A DNA stretch of 64,000 nt from Flagellimonas pelagia (GCF_003584135.1 NZ_QXFI01000036.1:486495-550494); one strand, 5' to 3'; positions 9,701 to 18,094 are shown, counted from the first letter of the stretch. Notes: generated by a model from the letters alone, not told the origin. Numbers and translations: made by a program.

Positions 9701-9894
9701 ACTTGCCCACTGGAGGCATTGATGGTGTAATTTCCATCAAAATCGGTAGTTGTACCATTGTTTGTACCACTTACTACTATGGTCACCCCAGGTAAAGGAG
9801 TACCCGAAATATCGGATACGGTCCCCGTAATGGTCTGCCCAAACGCAGCAATACAAGAAAACACTGCAACAAATGTCAAATAAATGTTTCTCAT
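6772..9894 (-). CDS. SusC/RagA-family TonB-linked outer-membrane transporter
   Basis: A 1040-residue protein with a signal peptide (cleavage near AAFGQ), a carboxypeptidase-regulatory-like domain at about 22-95 (GTVSDISGTPLPGVTIVV), the SusC hallmark LDEVVVTAFG, a plug domain (RVAGVQINRSSG, LIIVDGLALN, LYGVRASNGAIVITTKKG) and a long beta-barrel ending in aromatic SLGLNIAF. The length is typical. It is first in a two-gene unit with the SusD gene. The 298-base region upstream, shared with a divergent lipocalin-like gene, holds its promoter. The substrate is not predictable. Confidence 0.94.
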   Translation of the reverse strand: MRNIYLTFVAVFSCIAAFGQTITGTVSDISGTPLPGVTIVVSGTNNGTTTDFDGNYTINASSGQVLRFSYLGMKPKDINVGSETTINVVLEEDSTQLDEVVVTAFGVEQKQKSLGYSVTKVNTEDLNLAGQSNPIESLQGRVAGVQINRSSGTSGGGVDILIRGVTSINPNRSNQPLIIVDGLALNNDTFAGEVRPSAGSNSPSSSEQFAFSNRAMDLNPEDIESFNVLKGAAATALYGVRASNGAIVITTKKGKQGKAKINLTASTTFRNVTTTPPLQTTYREGYNGAPRTLYDPESETGFNRVQNATSFYSWGPEYSLDSYDLGEGNIVDLSNDRFYSPYDIFRTGFNSQLNLSLSGANDRLSYYFSLGNNNEQGILPNTDYKKTNFRLKAGYKVTDNFSVDGSVAFTNSGGRRANGGDKSVMSALSYYSGTFPINDYMNPDGSERDYSFGIIDNPRYLMETSNLEDDVNRWIGNTTLTWSPKDWVTVTYAAQIDNYSDVRNRYVGPDLDGGSQVGGFILEQNINFTGLESNFLVAFNKSWSEDFTTDLTLGHQLSDTKRNYLEARGEGLNIPGVNEIGNTTNFFINKSIVQNRTVGVFGELKFGYKDKLFLSLTGRNDWISTLPKENRSFFYPSASLAYDVSDLFGDNDIFSFGKLRASWAEVGKGPGFGDVGQYFVVDGDFPFGGVGGYRRSTLLGDTNIKPERNQSTEFGADLRFFDNRIRVDYAYYNTRVKDQIFTVGTAYSSGLSGITRNAGDYKVFGHELLLSADVIRNQDLRWELILNWSTSEGEVLEIPDDIEAIIFADSGFAGVTSEVRAGDKMGNLYGYKWVYENGQRYIGPDGYPVINTDERVVVGNAFPDFISSIGSNLKYKGIGLNFLLEWKKGGDLYDAGLRNSIRNGNPLSTLQRDVNVVLDGVMDDGNGGFVPNTTEALIDQNYYRNSNVYNRASEVLVQDASWVKIRNISLSYDFPAKLIKNFNLEKVSVSASANNLLLWTPFDGYDPEGNQYSAGSNVYGFTGLNIPLSESYSLGLNIAF

Positions 9895-10192
9895 TACTTA
9901 AGTTTGTGTTAATACTACCGAAATTTGTTCATTTTTTTTTACAAATCAAACATTTTAATCAAGAAATGTTTATTTTATAAAAAAATAGATGGATTACCCT
10001 TTTTTTTTCAAATTCTTTAGAGATCTATTGAAAATGACATTGTCCCTCCATTAATTTGACCGATCTCTTTTCTCCTTCCGTCCAAAATCACTGGATTATA
10101 TATATGTTAAAATTTTAAGTGTAAAAATTTAATATTTTCATAAAATATTATTATCTTTTGTATATTCTTTAATTTCCATTAAGTCAAACCGT
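9895..10192. other. AT-rich divergent intergenic region
   Basis: 298 bases between the divergent SusC and lipocalin-like genes, with long runs of T and A and no plausible coding frame. It must hold both promoters. A near-miss to the Bacteroidota -7 box (TATCTTTTG, one T too many) lies at about 10152-10160 on the plus strand. I see no clear operator. Confidence 0.5.
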
Positions 10193-10636
10193 ATGAAAAA
10201 ATCAATTTTATTTATTCTATGTTTTGTTGTGTTCTTAATGGCGGGAAGCTTTAAGGGACTCGAGCATAACGACCCCACCATTGAGGGAACTTGGGAACTC
10301 CAAAGTTTTTATAATTACGACGGACAGAACGTTACCGATACCATTCCAAAATCGGATGGGTATAGACAGGTCAAGATGTACTCCAAGGAAAAAATCATGT
10401 GGACGCGGTATGTTCCAGATGATCCCAATGGCAGATTTGGCTATGGTTCTTACCGTGTTACCGATGGCCAACTGGTTGAAGTCATTGAGTACGGGGATGA
10501 TGAAATGATGAAGGCTTTGGACACCATGAGAAATTTTACATTCGAGTTGATCTTGAATGAGGATACCTTTAGCCAGATTTCGGTCGATGCCGATGGCAAC
10601 CGAACTTTTTCAGAAAACTACAGACGGATTGATTGA
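10193..10636 (+). CDS. secreted lipocalin-like protein of unknown function
   Basis: A 147-residue protein with a strong signal peptide (residues 1-18) and no lipobox Cys. The mature part begins with an IEGTWELQSF motif, the usual first strand of lipocalin-like domains in Bacteroidota, and is otherwise beta-rich with a GYGSYRVTDGQLVEV segment. No enzyme motif is visible. It stands alone between a divergent promoter region and a terminator. The family call rests on this short resemblance and the size only. Confidence 0.72.
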   Translation: MKKSILFILCFVVFLMAGSFKGLEHNDPTIEGTWELQSFYNYDGQNVTDTIPKSDGYRQVKMYSKEKIMWTRYVPDDPNGRFGYGSYRVTDGQLVEVIEYGDDEMMKALDTMRNFTFELILNEDTFSQISVDADGNRTFSENYRRID

Positions 10637-10651
10637 GTTAGCATTCCACGA

Positions 10652-10680
10652 AAAAAGGCACTGAAATTCAGTGCCTTTTT
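10652..10680. terminator. bidirectional terminator between lipocalin-like gene and trxB
   Basis: AAAAAGGCACTGAA and TTCAGTGCCTTTTT form a perfect stem flanked by A and T tracts, so it can act in both directions. It lies between the convergent stops at 10636 and 10705. Confidence 0.88.
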
Positions 10681-10704
10681 TAATCTGTTCTGTGGATCTT
10701 CCGT

Positions 10705-11673
10705 TTAGGAAGCCATCATTTCCTTGCTTTCCACCGCTGCCAAGTATCGCTCGGCATCCAAAGCTGCCATACACCCTGTGCCTGCAGCCGTAACGGCCTG
10801 TCTATATATCTTGTCCTGGGCATCACCGCTGGCAAAAACTCCTGGCCTATTCGTTTTCGTGGATTTGGGCTGGGTGATGATATATCCGGTCTCATCCATG
10901 TCCAATTGTCCCTTAAAGATATCGGTGTTGGGCTTGTGTCCGATGGCAATGAACAATCCCGTAACCGAAATCTCTTCTTTCTCCCCGGTTTGGTTGTCCA
11001 CAATCCTTATTCCCTCGACCACTTGATCACCCAATACTTCGTCCACTTCGGTATTGTACCTGATCTCGATATTATCGATACTGTTCACTCTATGCTGCAT
11101 GGCCTTTGAAGCACGCATATGGTCCTTACGCACCAACATGGTCACCTTTTTACAGATATTGGCCAAATAGGATGCCTCCTCAGCGGCGGTATCCCCTGCC
11201 CCAACAATGGCCACTTCCTGACCTTTGTAAAAGAAACCATCGCAAACGGCACAGGCCGAGACACCACCACCGCGTAAACGCTGTTCGCTCGGGATGTTCA
11301 AATATTTTGCAGATGCCCCAGTGGATATGATCACCGTTTCTGCCTCAATCAATTTAGAATCGTCCACGGTAATTTTATGCAAACCACCAATCTCGTCACT
11401 AAAATCAACAGCAGTAACCATACCGATCCTCACATCGGTACCAAAGCGTTCCGCTTGCTGCTGCAATTGCATCATCATGGTTGGCCCATCTATACCCTCA
11501 GGATAACCTGGAAAGTTATCCACTTCGGTTGTAGTGGTCAATTGCCCTCCTGGCTCCATACCTGTATACATTACAGGTTTCAAGTCGGCCCTAGAAGCAT
11601 AGATTGCTGCGGTATACCCTGCAGGACCAGACCCAATGATCAATGTTTTTATTCTTTCTACTTGTTCTGACAT
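10705..11673 (-). CDS. trxB: thioredoxin-disulfide reductase
   Basis: A 322-residue flavoprotein with an N-terminal FAD motif GSGPAGYTAA, the redox-active CAVC (Cys141 and Cys144), an NADPH-binding VGAGDTAAEEA motif just after it, and a C-terminal FAD motif ASGDAQD. It reduces thioredoxin with NADPH in the cytoplasm. The length and motif order are those of the low-molecular-weight bacterial enzyme. It is monocistronic, with a good -7 box about 30 bases upstream of the start and a terminator after the stop. Confidence 0.97.
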   Translation of the reverse strand: MSEQVERIKTLIIGSGPAGYTAAIYASRADLKPVMYTGMEPGGQLTTTTEVDNFPGYPEGIDGPTMMMQLQQQAERFGTDVRIGMVTAVDFSDEIGGLHKITVDDSKLIEAETVIISTGASAKYLNIPSEQRLRGGGVSACAVCDGFFYKGQEVAIVGAGDTAAEEASYLANICKKVTMLVRKDHMRASKAMQHRVNSIDNIEIRYNTEVDEVLGDQVVEGIRIVDNQTGEKEEISVTGLFIAIGHKPNTDIFKGQLDMDETGYIITQPKSTKTNRPGVFASGDAQDKIYRQAVTAAGTGCMAALDAERYLAAVESKEMMAS

Positions 11674-11701
11674 AACAAAAATTCCTCAATGCATTATCTT
11701 A

Positions 11702-11709
11702 CAAAAGTA
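11702..11709 (-). promoter_or_regulatory. candidate trxB promoter -7 box
   Basis: Read on the minus strand, TACTTTTG matches the Bacteroidota sigma -7 consensus TAnnTTTG. Transcription would start about 22 bases before the trxB ATG. The -33 TTTG element is not well placed (a TTTTTG lies only 11 bases further upstream), so the call rests on the -7 box alone. Confidence 0.5.
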
Positions 11710-12074
11710 GGTTTTTTGTGCAAAAACTTACAGTAAGCTGCTTTCACGTTTTCTTAAAAGATGTGAACAATTTCCGTGAATAAGATCAATGGGATTCAAA
11801 AGGAAAGAAAAACAAAAGGAGCCATTTCCATAGCTCCTTTCCAAATAAAGTAGGTCAAATTTATGGGAAACATATATTTGATCTGTAAACCGCTGCAACC
11901 AAGGGGGCTCAACCTCAAAAACCCCCATGGCGCAACGTAAAACCTCGTTCATGATAAGATATGGGGAAAAGAACACATGGTCCCTACAATCACCCCGTCC
12001 TATTTTTAGGAGGTTTGTGCGTTAACTGGGACAAACATACTATGGCTATGAGATTTGAATTGGGGCCAATTAAC

Positions 12075-12108
12075 AAATGGGGCATCTGCTTTAACGGATG
12101 CCCCATTT
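12075..12108 (-). terminator. terminator-like hairpin after the RimK-like gene
   Basis: AAATGGGGCATC and GATGCCCCATTT pair perfectly around a ten-base loop. On the minus strand the stem is followed by GTTAATT, a weak T-tract. It lies about 90 bases past the stop of the RimK-like gene. Confidence 0.6.
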
Positions 12109-12199
12109 CAATTTATGGCTCTAAAATGCGTACGCTGTGTAAGAAATTACCGATTAAAACTCAATTGATTGATTATAAATTAGTTAACCTACTATGTTT

Positions 12200-13570
12200 T
12201 TATTGGGCATACTTTAGTTTTCTTTCTATGGTTTCAATCATTACATTGGCGATGTCCATTCCGGTAGTGTTCTCGATTCCTTCTAGTCCTGGGGAAGAGT
12301 TCACTTCCAATAAAAGAGGTCCACGATTGGAGCGGATGATATCCACCCCGGCCACATCGAGATTAAGCACTTTTGCTGATTTTATGGCCAGTTTTCGCTC
12401 TTCCGAAGTAATTTTTATCAAAGAGGCCGCACCACCTTGGTGAATGTTGGCCCTAAACTCTCCCTTTTGCGCCTGCCGTTGCATGGATGCCACCACCTTA
12501 CCATTGACCACAAAACATCGGATGTCTTGACCGTTCGCCTCTTTGATGAACTCCTGCACCAAAATATTGGTCTGTACACTTTTAAACGCATTGATGACAC
12601 TTTCCGCCGCTTTATTGGTCTCTGCCAAGACCACACCTTTCCCTTGGGTACTTTCCAATAATTTGATGATCAAGGGGGCCCCGTTTACCATCCGGATCAA
12701 GTCCTTGGTATCCATCGGTGATTTGGCAAAACCGGTAATCGGAATGTGAATATCATGTTTGGAGAACAACTGGGAGGCAAAAAGCTTGTCCCTCGATTTA
12801 CTGATGGAATCCGCAGAGTTCAAGCAATAGACTCCCAGGGTATCGAACTGTCTCAACAAGGCGCAACCATAAAAGGTCACGGAAGGCTTGATCCTAGGAA
12901 TCACGGCATCGAACTTATCCAGAATGTTACCTCCCCTATATCGTATTTCCGGAGAACTGGCATCCAGTTTCATATAAACGTTCTCCACGTTTAAAAAAAC
13001 CACTTTATGCCCCCGCATTTCCCCTGCCTCAATGATTCTTTTATTACTGTAAAGCTCTGGATTACTGGCCAATAACCCAATACTCAACCCGGTTTTATCG
13101 GACTGGTAGGGTCTATATTTGTGTGACATCTCTTCATCCGAAATATCACCTTGGCAAAAACTTTGGGAAGGATCCACCAAATATCTTGCATTAAGTGCCT
13201 CACGGCCCAACAACATCCGATATTCCATGGTATCCCTGTTGGCCAGGGTAACCTCGATCTCAAAAACATTGCCCCCAATGTTCACCGGGGTCTTGATTAC
13301 GGGGCGCTCCTCGGAAATCCCCTGTGAGCTCTTTACACTGCGAACATCTACCAGTTTGGCCTGGCACAGAATGGAGATGCTCCTGTTGTCCTGCAACGGG
13401 TTCACCTCAAACCGTACCCAATCTTCCAGCCCCTTACTAAAAATCTTGATCTTGTTGGCCTGCATGGATGATGTCTTTGCCCCGGAATCCACCCTAGCCT
13501 TGATGGCGGGTATTCCCAATTCCTCGAAGCGGCACCACTCCTCGCTGCCCAATATTTTAAAATCGTCCAA
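12200..13570 (-). CDS. RimK-like ATP-grasp ligase fused to a retropepsin-like (ATP-dependent zinc protease family) domain
   Basis: A 456-residue two-domain protein. Residues 1-140 match the RimK/LysX-associated protease-like domain, with the aspartic-protease-like motif [13 protein letters not shown] and a later LLGREAL. Residues about 165-455 are a RimK-type ATP-grasp with [29 protein letters not shown] and metal-binding [10 protein letters not shown]. RimK enzymes add glutamate to protein C-termini or make peptide bonds with ATP. The target is unknown. The gene lies 11 bases after an RMD1-family gene and is probably cotranscribed with it. Confidence 0.88.
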   Translation of the reverse strand: MDDFKILGSEEWCRFEELGIPAIKARVDSGAKTSSMQANKIKIFSKGLEDWVRFEVNPLQDNRSISILCQAKLVDVRSVKSSQGISEERPVIKTPVNIGGNVFEIEVTLANRDTMEYRMLLGREALNARYLVDPSQSFCQGDISDEEMSHKYRPYQSDKTGLSIGLLASNPELYSNKRIIEAGEMRGHKVVFLNVENVYMKLDASSPEIRYRGGNILDKFDAVIPRIKPSVTFYGCALLRQFDTLGVYCLNSADSISKSRDKLFASQLFSKHDIHIPITGFAKSPMDTKDLIRMVNGAPLIIKLLESTQGKGVVLAETNKAAESVINAFKSVQTNILVQEFIKEANGQDIRCFVVNGKVVASMQRQAQKGEFRANIHQGGAASLIKITSEERKLAIKSAKVLNLDVAGVDIIRSNRGPLLLEVNSSPGLEGIENTTGMDIANVMIETIERKLKYAQ

Positions 13571-13581
13571 AATAATTGTTG

Positions 13582-14370
13582 TTAATTAATTAATCTCATA
13601 ATGAACAGGTCCATGACCTCCACCAAAATCAGAATGATGATGATCCATTCCAATCTACTACTTTCCCTATGGTCCATTATGTCCTTAAAAAGGCTTAAGT
13701 TTTCTTTTATGATGTACCCCTGCTCCTTGATGGTACGGTAACGCTCCTTCAGATCAAATATCTGTTTGAGGCTTTTGTCCAGTCTGTCCAGATATTCGTC
13801 TTCCCAAGCTGCTTCAGGGGAATCAAAAATATAGAGGTTTTCCGAAATCTGATTGTTGATGTTCAGTACCCTGGCAATGTATTTCTTCAGCTTTTTTCCT
13901 CCAAGGTCCAATTTACCGTTATGCTCCAAGTAAGATGTGTGAATTCGGGTCTCCTTCATGATTTGGTCCGACAACCCCGCAAAGTAATCCAAGGCCACCG
14001 ATTGTGATAAGTGTAACAACGCCAAGCGCATGCCCTCCACATTGGATTTTGACAGTACTATCTTGTTGTTGGTCACTTTTGATGCCAGCTCTCCCGAAAC
14101 CAGTTCAATTTCCATTTCCTCAGTGAGTTCTGACTGGCGCCATTCTTCACAAAAGGGCTTTAGTTCCATCAAAATATTGGAGATGGCCGTTTCATCAAAC
14201 CCATAGAACGATACGATTCCATATTTGAAAACATACAGATAGCCCAACGTTCCATCCGAATAGAACAGTTCGTCCCTATCGCCATAAACAAGTTTTTTAT
14301 CCAAGGCCTGTCTGCAACCAGATATATCGATGCTCTCAGCTAGATGTAGGGCTATGGCTTTTGAGTCCAT
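13582..14370 (-). CDS. RMD1/DUF155-family membrane-anchored protein
   Basis: A 262-residue protein matching the RMD1 (DUF155) family, with [20 protein letters not shown] near residues 38-57 and the family's closing pattern: a charged helical region, then a single C-terminal membrane segment ([17 protein letters not shown]). In yeast, members are mitochondrial proteins; the bacterial function is unknown. It sits 3 bases after the VOC gene and just before the RimK-like gene, so the two may act together. Confidence 0.82.
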   Translation of the reverse strand: MDSKAIALHLAESIDISGCRQALDKKLVYGDRDELFYSDGTLGYLYVFKYGIVSFYGFDETAISNILMELKPFCEEWRQSELTEEMEIELVSGELASKVTNNKIVLSKSNVEGMRLALLHLSQSVALDYFAGLSDQIMKETRIHTSYLEHNGKLDLGGKKLKKYIARVLNINNQISENLYIFDSPEAAWEDEYLDRLDKSLKQIFDLKERYRTIKEQGYIIKENLSLFKDIMDHRESSRLEWIIIILILVEVMDLFIMRLIN

Positions 14371-14373
14371 TGT

Positions 14374-14787
14374 TTACGTTGCAAAAATATCCTTAGGTTC
14401 CTTAAAGCTTTTGAACTCTACCATATAACCATTGGGATCTTGTATAAAAAAGGAAAGATGTTCCCCTGTCTTGTCTTGCATAAAGGTGGCTTCTGTGGTA
14501 ATCTCTAAATCCATCTGGAACAATCTGGCATATAGTTCCCCCCAAACCTCCACAGGTACGATCACCCCAAAATGGAAGGATGGTAAAATATAGTCTTCCA
14601 ACCGATAGTTCTTGAAATCAAAATTGAAACTACCGGATTGGGTAAAGGTCAATTGGTTTCCAAAAAGGTCGATATCGAGCCAATGTTCGGTCTGCCTACC
14701 CAGTCCCGCTTTTACAACATCCAAATAAAAAGCCCTGGTTTCTGCTATGTCCTTACATGGCAAGGCGAGGTGGAACTTTATATCCAT
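14374..14787 (-). CDS. VOC-family protein (glyoxalase/dioxygenase fold)
   Basis: A 137-residue single VOC domain. It starts HLALPCKDIAETRAFYLDV, and ends with HLSFFIQDPNGYMVEFKSF, where His and Glu fit the usual metal-ligand positions. This superfamily includes glyoxalase I, dioxygenases and resistance proteins, and the sequence does not single one out. Its start overlaps the end of the Nudix gene by 35 bases in another frame, so it is probably translationally coupled. Confidence 0.85.
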   Translation of the reverse strand: MDIKFHLALPCKDIAETRAFYLDVVKAGLGRQTEHWLDIDLFGNQLTFTQSGSFNFDFKNYRLEDYILPSFHFGVIVPVEVWGELYARLFQMDLEITTEATFMQDKTGEHLSFFIQDPNGYMVEFKSFKEPKDIFAT

Positions 14788-15205
14788 TTGATTTTTCTTT
14801 CTTTAATTTTCTTCCCAAACTCTTGAAATAGGACCTAACGGCCATGCGGTCCATTTTGTCCATAAACGGCAATGCTTCCTTCCATTCCAACCACAGGGCC
14901 TCTTCAAACTTGTGTTTTTCCTTCACTTGAATGGCCTTTGGCTTCAACTGTACCAAGTAATAGTTTTTCAGTACGGTCTGGAATTTGCCTTTTTTGATGT
15001 GGGAGAGGTAAAAATTGAACTGGCTGTGGGACAGTTTCAGTTTTATTTCTTCCCCTACCTCCCTGATGAGTGTTTCCGATTCTGTCTCCTTCTTCTTCTT
15101 TACACCTCCGGGCAACGTATACCTAAGTGGGCGTTCCACTTTCTTAAGCACTAGGACCTGATCCTTGTGAACGGCTATCAAGCGGGATTTGATCAATTTT
15201 TTCAT
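14753..15205 (-). CDS. Nudix hydrolase with a slightly degenerate Nudix box
   Basis: A 150-residue protein with a Nudix box GGVKKKKETES...LIREVGEEIKL. The spacing fits Gx5Ex7REUxEExGU, and the catalytic Glu residues are present, but the last Gly is replaced by Lys. The Nudix family hydrolyses nucleoside diphosphate derivatives; the substrate here is unknown. The C-terminus is very basic (GRKLKKEKSNGYK). It overlaps the VOC gene by 35 bases. Activity is likely, since the metal-binding Glu pair is intact. Confidence 0.85.
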   Translation of the reverse strand: MKKLIKSRLIAVHKDQVLVLKKVERPLRYTLPGGVKKKKETESETLIREVGEEIKLKLSHSQFNFYLSHIKKGKFQTVLKNYYLVQLKPKAIQVKEKHKFEEALWLEWKEALPFMDKMDRMAVRSYFKSLGRKLKKEKSNGYKVPPRLAM

Positions 15206-15228
15206 AAAGATCCCTTTTGGTTTTTGTT

Positions 15229-15543
15229 CTACTCCTCTTCAGAGCTTTCCAATCCATCCGTATCCAGTGATGTTTCTTCATCACTGCCCGAATCATTATC
15301 GGAGTCATCGTAATCTTCCATGGCCATTACGAGTCGTTTGCTCACTTTTACCAGATATGCAGTATCCTCGGTACGTACCTCTATACATTCCACCACCTCA
15401 TTGTTGGCATTACGGTAGGTGACGATATCGTCATCATCGTACCCATCCGGAAATTTTTCCACCAAAAGGTTTAGCATATGGTTGTCCAGCTTTTTGTAAT
15501 CTACGATTACACGTTTTAAAGCTACTGTTTGTCTGTTCTTCAT
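15229..15543 (-). CDS. small acidic protein of unknown function
   Basis: A 104-residue protein with an ordered first half (KRVIVDYKKLDNHMLNLLVE) and a last 30 residues that are almost all Asp, Glu, Ser and Gly, so probably disordered. Its start lies two bases from the stop of the deoxyhypusine synthase-like gene on the same strand, so the two are cotranscribed. I do not recognise a domain. The acidic tail might bind polyamines or basic proteins, which is only a guess from composition and context. Confidence 0.72.
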   Translation of the reverse strand: MKNRQTVALKRVIVDYKKLDNHMLNLLVEKFPDGYDDDDIVTYRNANNEVVECIEVRTEDTAYLVKVSKRLVMAMEDYDDSDNDSGSDEETSLDTDGLESSEEE

Positions 15544-15545
15544 CT

Positions 15546-16520
15546 TTACATGTCCAAAAGGTAGGCAAATATCAAGGGAGCTACGATGGTAGCATCGGAT
15601 TCCACAATGAACTTGGGCGTGTCAATATCCAACTTGCCCCAAGTGATCTTCTCGTTGGGCACCGCCCCCGAATAAGATCCATAACTGGTTGTGGAATCAC
15701 TGATCTGGCAGAAATAGCTCCAAAATGGAGTTTCCGTCTGCTCCAGATCTTGATATAGCATAGGCACCACACAAATAGGAAAATCCCCTGCGATACCTCC
15801 ACCTATTTGGAAGAAACCAATTCCTTTTTCGGAATTTTTCTGGTACCAATCCGCCAAAAAGGTCATGTATTCAATTCCCGATTTCATGGTGCTTGCTTTC
15901 AGCTCTCCTTTGATCACATAACTGGCAAAAATGTTGCCCATAGTGCTGTCTTCCCACCCGGGAACTACAATGGGCAGGTTCTTTTCCGCGGCAGCGTACA
16001 TCCATGAATCCTTGATGTCTATCTCATAATATTGCTCCAAAACCCCGGAAAGCAATAATTTGTACATGTACTCGTGCGGAAAATAGCGTTCTCCCTTGGC
16101 CTCTGCATCCTTCCAAATCTCAAAAATGTGCTTTTGCAACCTCCTGAACGCCTCTTCTTCAGGGATACAGGTATCGGTAACACGGTTCAACCCCTTCTCC
16201 AACAGATCCCACTCTTCTTTTGGGGTCAGGTCCCTATAATTGGGCACCCTTTTATAGTGCGAATGCGCCACCAGGTTCATCAGGTCTTCCTCCAAGTTGG
16301 CACCCGTACATGATACGATGTGGACTTTGTCCGTCCGGATGATCTCCGCAAAGATCTTGCCCAGTTCTGCTGTACTCATGGCACCGGCCAAGGACACCAA
16401 CATTTTGGAACCTTGGTTCAATTGGTCCTCATAACCTTTGGCGGCATCCACCAAAGCGGCTGCATTAAAATGCAAGTAATACTTTTGAATAAATTGTGAT
16501 ATTGCTCCTTTATTGTTCAT
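15546..16520 (-). CDS. deoxyhypusine synthase-family protein, polyamine metabolism
   Basis: A 324-residue member of the deoxyhypusine synthase fold: SLAGAMSTAELGK and HIVSCTGANLEEDL at the N-terminus, then FFQIGGGIAGD, SDSTTSYGSYSGAVPNEK and a late ESDATIVAPL. In the eukaryotic enzyme the catalytic lysine follows the GGG motif by three residues (GGGxxK); here Gly245 is at that place. Bacteria lack eIF5A, and bacterial relatives are tied to polyamine synthesis, such as homospermidine formation. The gene follows an arginine decarboxylase gene by 119 bases, which fits that role. The exact product is undetermined. Confidence 0.86.
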   Translation of the reverse strand: MNNKGAISQFIQKYYLHFNAAALVDAAKGYEDQLNQGSKMLVSLAGAMSTAELGKIFAEIIRTDKVHIVSCTGANLEEDLMNLVAHSHYKRVPNYRDLTPKEEWDLLEKGLNRVTDTCIPEEEAFRRLQKHIFEIWKDAEAKGERYFPHEYMYKLLLSGVLEQYYEIDIKDSWMYAAAEKNLPIVVPGWEDSTMGNIFASYVIKGELKASTMKSGIEYMTFLADWYQKNSEKGIGFFQIGGGIAGDFPICVVPMLYQDLEQTETPFWSYFCQISDSTTSYGSYSGAVPNEKITWGKLDIDTPKFIVESDATIVAPLIFAYLLDM

Positions 16521-16639
16521 TTCTATTGTCTATCAGGTTTCCGGACTACCTAAATATATCATTGTTTTCTCAAAATCCGTAATCCCTATTTTCTTTATTG
16601 ATTTCTATTTAACGACCCTGTGGGCCCTTTGTTCAAAAT

Positions 16640-18094
16640 TTAATTTTTGCTGGGTACGGGCAATGCTTTTGATTTGACCATGGAACCCGCTTCCTTTTGG
16701 GTGCCATAACCCAAAATGGACAGGAATTGCTGTGCGGTCTGCTGCTCAGCAAAAACGGTCGTCTTCATGTTTCCCTCCTCGTCCTTATCGATAAGGATGT
16801 GTTTGGGATGGGGAATCAAGCAGTGCTGCAATCCTCCAAAGCCACCGATGGTCTCTTGATAGGCTCCCGTGTTGAAGAACCCGATATAGAGTGGCCTGTC
16901 CTTTCTGTATTTGGGAAGATAGATGGCGTTCATATGCTGTTCCGAATTGTAGTAATCGTCACTGTCACAGGTCAATCCACCTAACAACACGCGTTCGTAC
17001 TCATCGTTCCAACGGTTGATGGATAGGGTAATGAACCTTTTGCTAATGGCCCACGAATCGGGCATGGTGGTAATGAACGATGAATTGATCATGTTCCACT
17101 TCTCTCTATCGTTCTGTTGCTTTTGGTACAATACTTCGTAAATGGTACCCCCGCTTTCGCCAACGGTAAAACTTCCGAACTCGGTAAAGATATTGGGCAC
17201 ATCTACCTCTGCTTCGTCACAGGCCTGCTTGATCTGATGAATGATTTCGTCCACCATATACTCATAATCATATTCGAAGGCCAAGGAATTTTTAATAGGG
17301 AATCCACCTCCTATGTTCAAACTATCCAATGTTGGACACACCTTTTTAAGACTGATGTACACCTTGAGACATTTCAACAATTCGTTCCAGTAGTAGGCCG
17401 TATCCCTGATTCCGGTGTTGATGAAGAAGTGAAGCATCTTCAACTCCACCTTTTCGTTCGTTTTGATGGATTGATTGTAAAAGGGAACAATATTCTTGTA
17501 CCCGATTCCCAATCGCGATGTATAGAACTCAAATTTGGGCTCTTCCTCCGAAGCGATCCTGATCCCAACTTTAAAGTTGCCCTCGATAACGTCGCTCAAC
17601 AAATCTATTTCCTCATAATTATCGATAATGGGAATACAGTTCTTGTGACCGTTGTTGATCAATCCCGCAATATTCTTGATGTATTGGTCCCTTTTAAACC
17701 CATTACAGATTACATAGGTGTTCTTGGTAATCTTTCCGGCCTTCATCAAATGTTGCACAATGTCAATATCGAATGCAGAGGAGGTTTCGATATGGATATC
17801 ATTTTTAAGGGCCTCGTTCAGCACATGCTCAAAATGGGAGCTTTTAGTGCAGTAGCAATAATGATAGCTGCCCGCATATTTGTGCTTTTTCATGGCGCTC
17901 TTAAACCACTTTTTGGCCCTTTGGATGTTATCCGAAATTTTGGGCAGGTAAGTGAATTTGAGAGGGGTGCCGTATTGTTGGATCAAACCGTAAAGATCTA
18001 TGCCGTGGAATTGCAGTTTGTTGTCTTCCAACTGAAACTCCTCTTGGGGAAAATCATAGGTCTGTTCGATCAAATCGATATATTTCGTTTTCAT
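16640..18094 (-). CDS. arginine decarboxylase (fold-type III PLP)
   Basis: A 484-residue alanine-racemase/ODC-fold decarboxylase. Residues near 55-100 contain the PLP-lysine region HYCYCTKSSHFEHVLNEAL; later motifs include GIRIASEEEPKF, SLNIGGGFP, FTEFGSFTVGESG and the C-terminal GGLTCDSDD and GFFNTGAYQ. This matches Bacteroidota proteins annotated as biosynthetic arginine decarboxylase, which make agmatine. No agmatinase gene is in the window. The deoxyhypusine synthase-like gene is next downstream, so both likely serve one polyamine route. Confidence 0.88.
   Translation of the reverse strand: MKTKYIDLIEQTYDFPQEEFQLEDNKLQFHGIDLYGLIQQYGTPLKFTYLPKISDNIQRAKKWFKSAMKKHKYAGSYHYCYCTKSSHFEHVLNEALKNDIHIETSSAFDIDIVQHLMKAGKITKNTYVICNGFKRDQYIKNIAGLINNGHKNCIPIIDNYEEIDLLSDVIEGNFKVGIRIASEEEPKFEFYTSRLGIGYKNIVPFYNQSIKTNEKVELKMLHFFINTGIRDTAYYWNELLKCLKVYISLKKVCPTLDSLNIGGGFPIKNSLAFEYDYEYMVDEIIHQIKQACDEAEVDVPNIFTEFGSFTVGESGGTIYEVLYQKQQNDREKWNMINSSFITTMPDSWAISKRFITLSINRWNDEYERVLLGGLTCDSDDYYNSEQHMNAIYLPKYRKDRPLYIGFFNTGAYQETIGGFGGLQHCLIPHPKHILIDKDEEGNMKTTVFAEQQTAQQFLSILGYGTQKEAGSMVKSKALPVPSKN

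Larger units (their letters stand above)
11674..12199. other. 526-base intergenic region with two hairpins, no gene seen
   Basis: This lies between the trxB start and the end of the RimK-like gene, both on the minus strand. It contains the trxB promoter, a terminator-like stem at 12075-12108 and another inverted repeat, AAAGGAGC...GCTCCTTT, at about 11815-11842. The open frames here lack a credible start and protein-like composition. The space between the two hairpins could encode a small RNA, but nothing recognisable supports it. Confidence 0.45.

Noticed and set aside
11880-11950. Possible tRNA from the folded look of the sequence with GGGGG/CCCCC pairing
   Set aside because: No acceptor stem, anticodon arm or GTTCRA-type T-loop in the right order could be found.
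11961-12443. 160-codon plus-strand frame running into the RimK-like gene
   Set aside because: Its last third is antisense to conserved ATP-grasp motifs and its first part spans a terminator hairpin, so it is not a gene.
14753-14787. Apparent frameshift joining the Nudix and VOC genes
   Set aside because: Both proteins have complete domains with sensible ends, so the 35-base overlap is genuine gene overlap.
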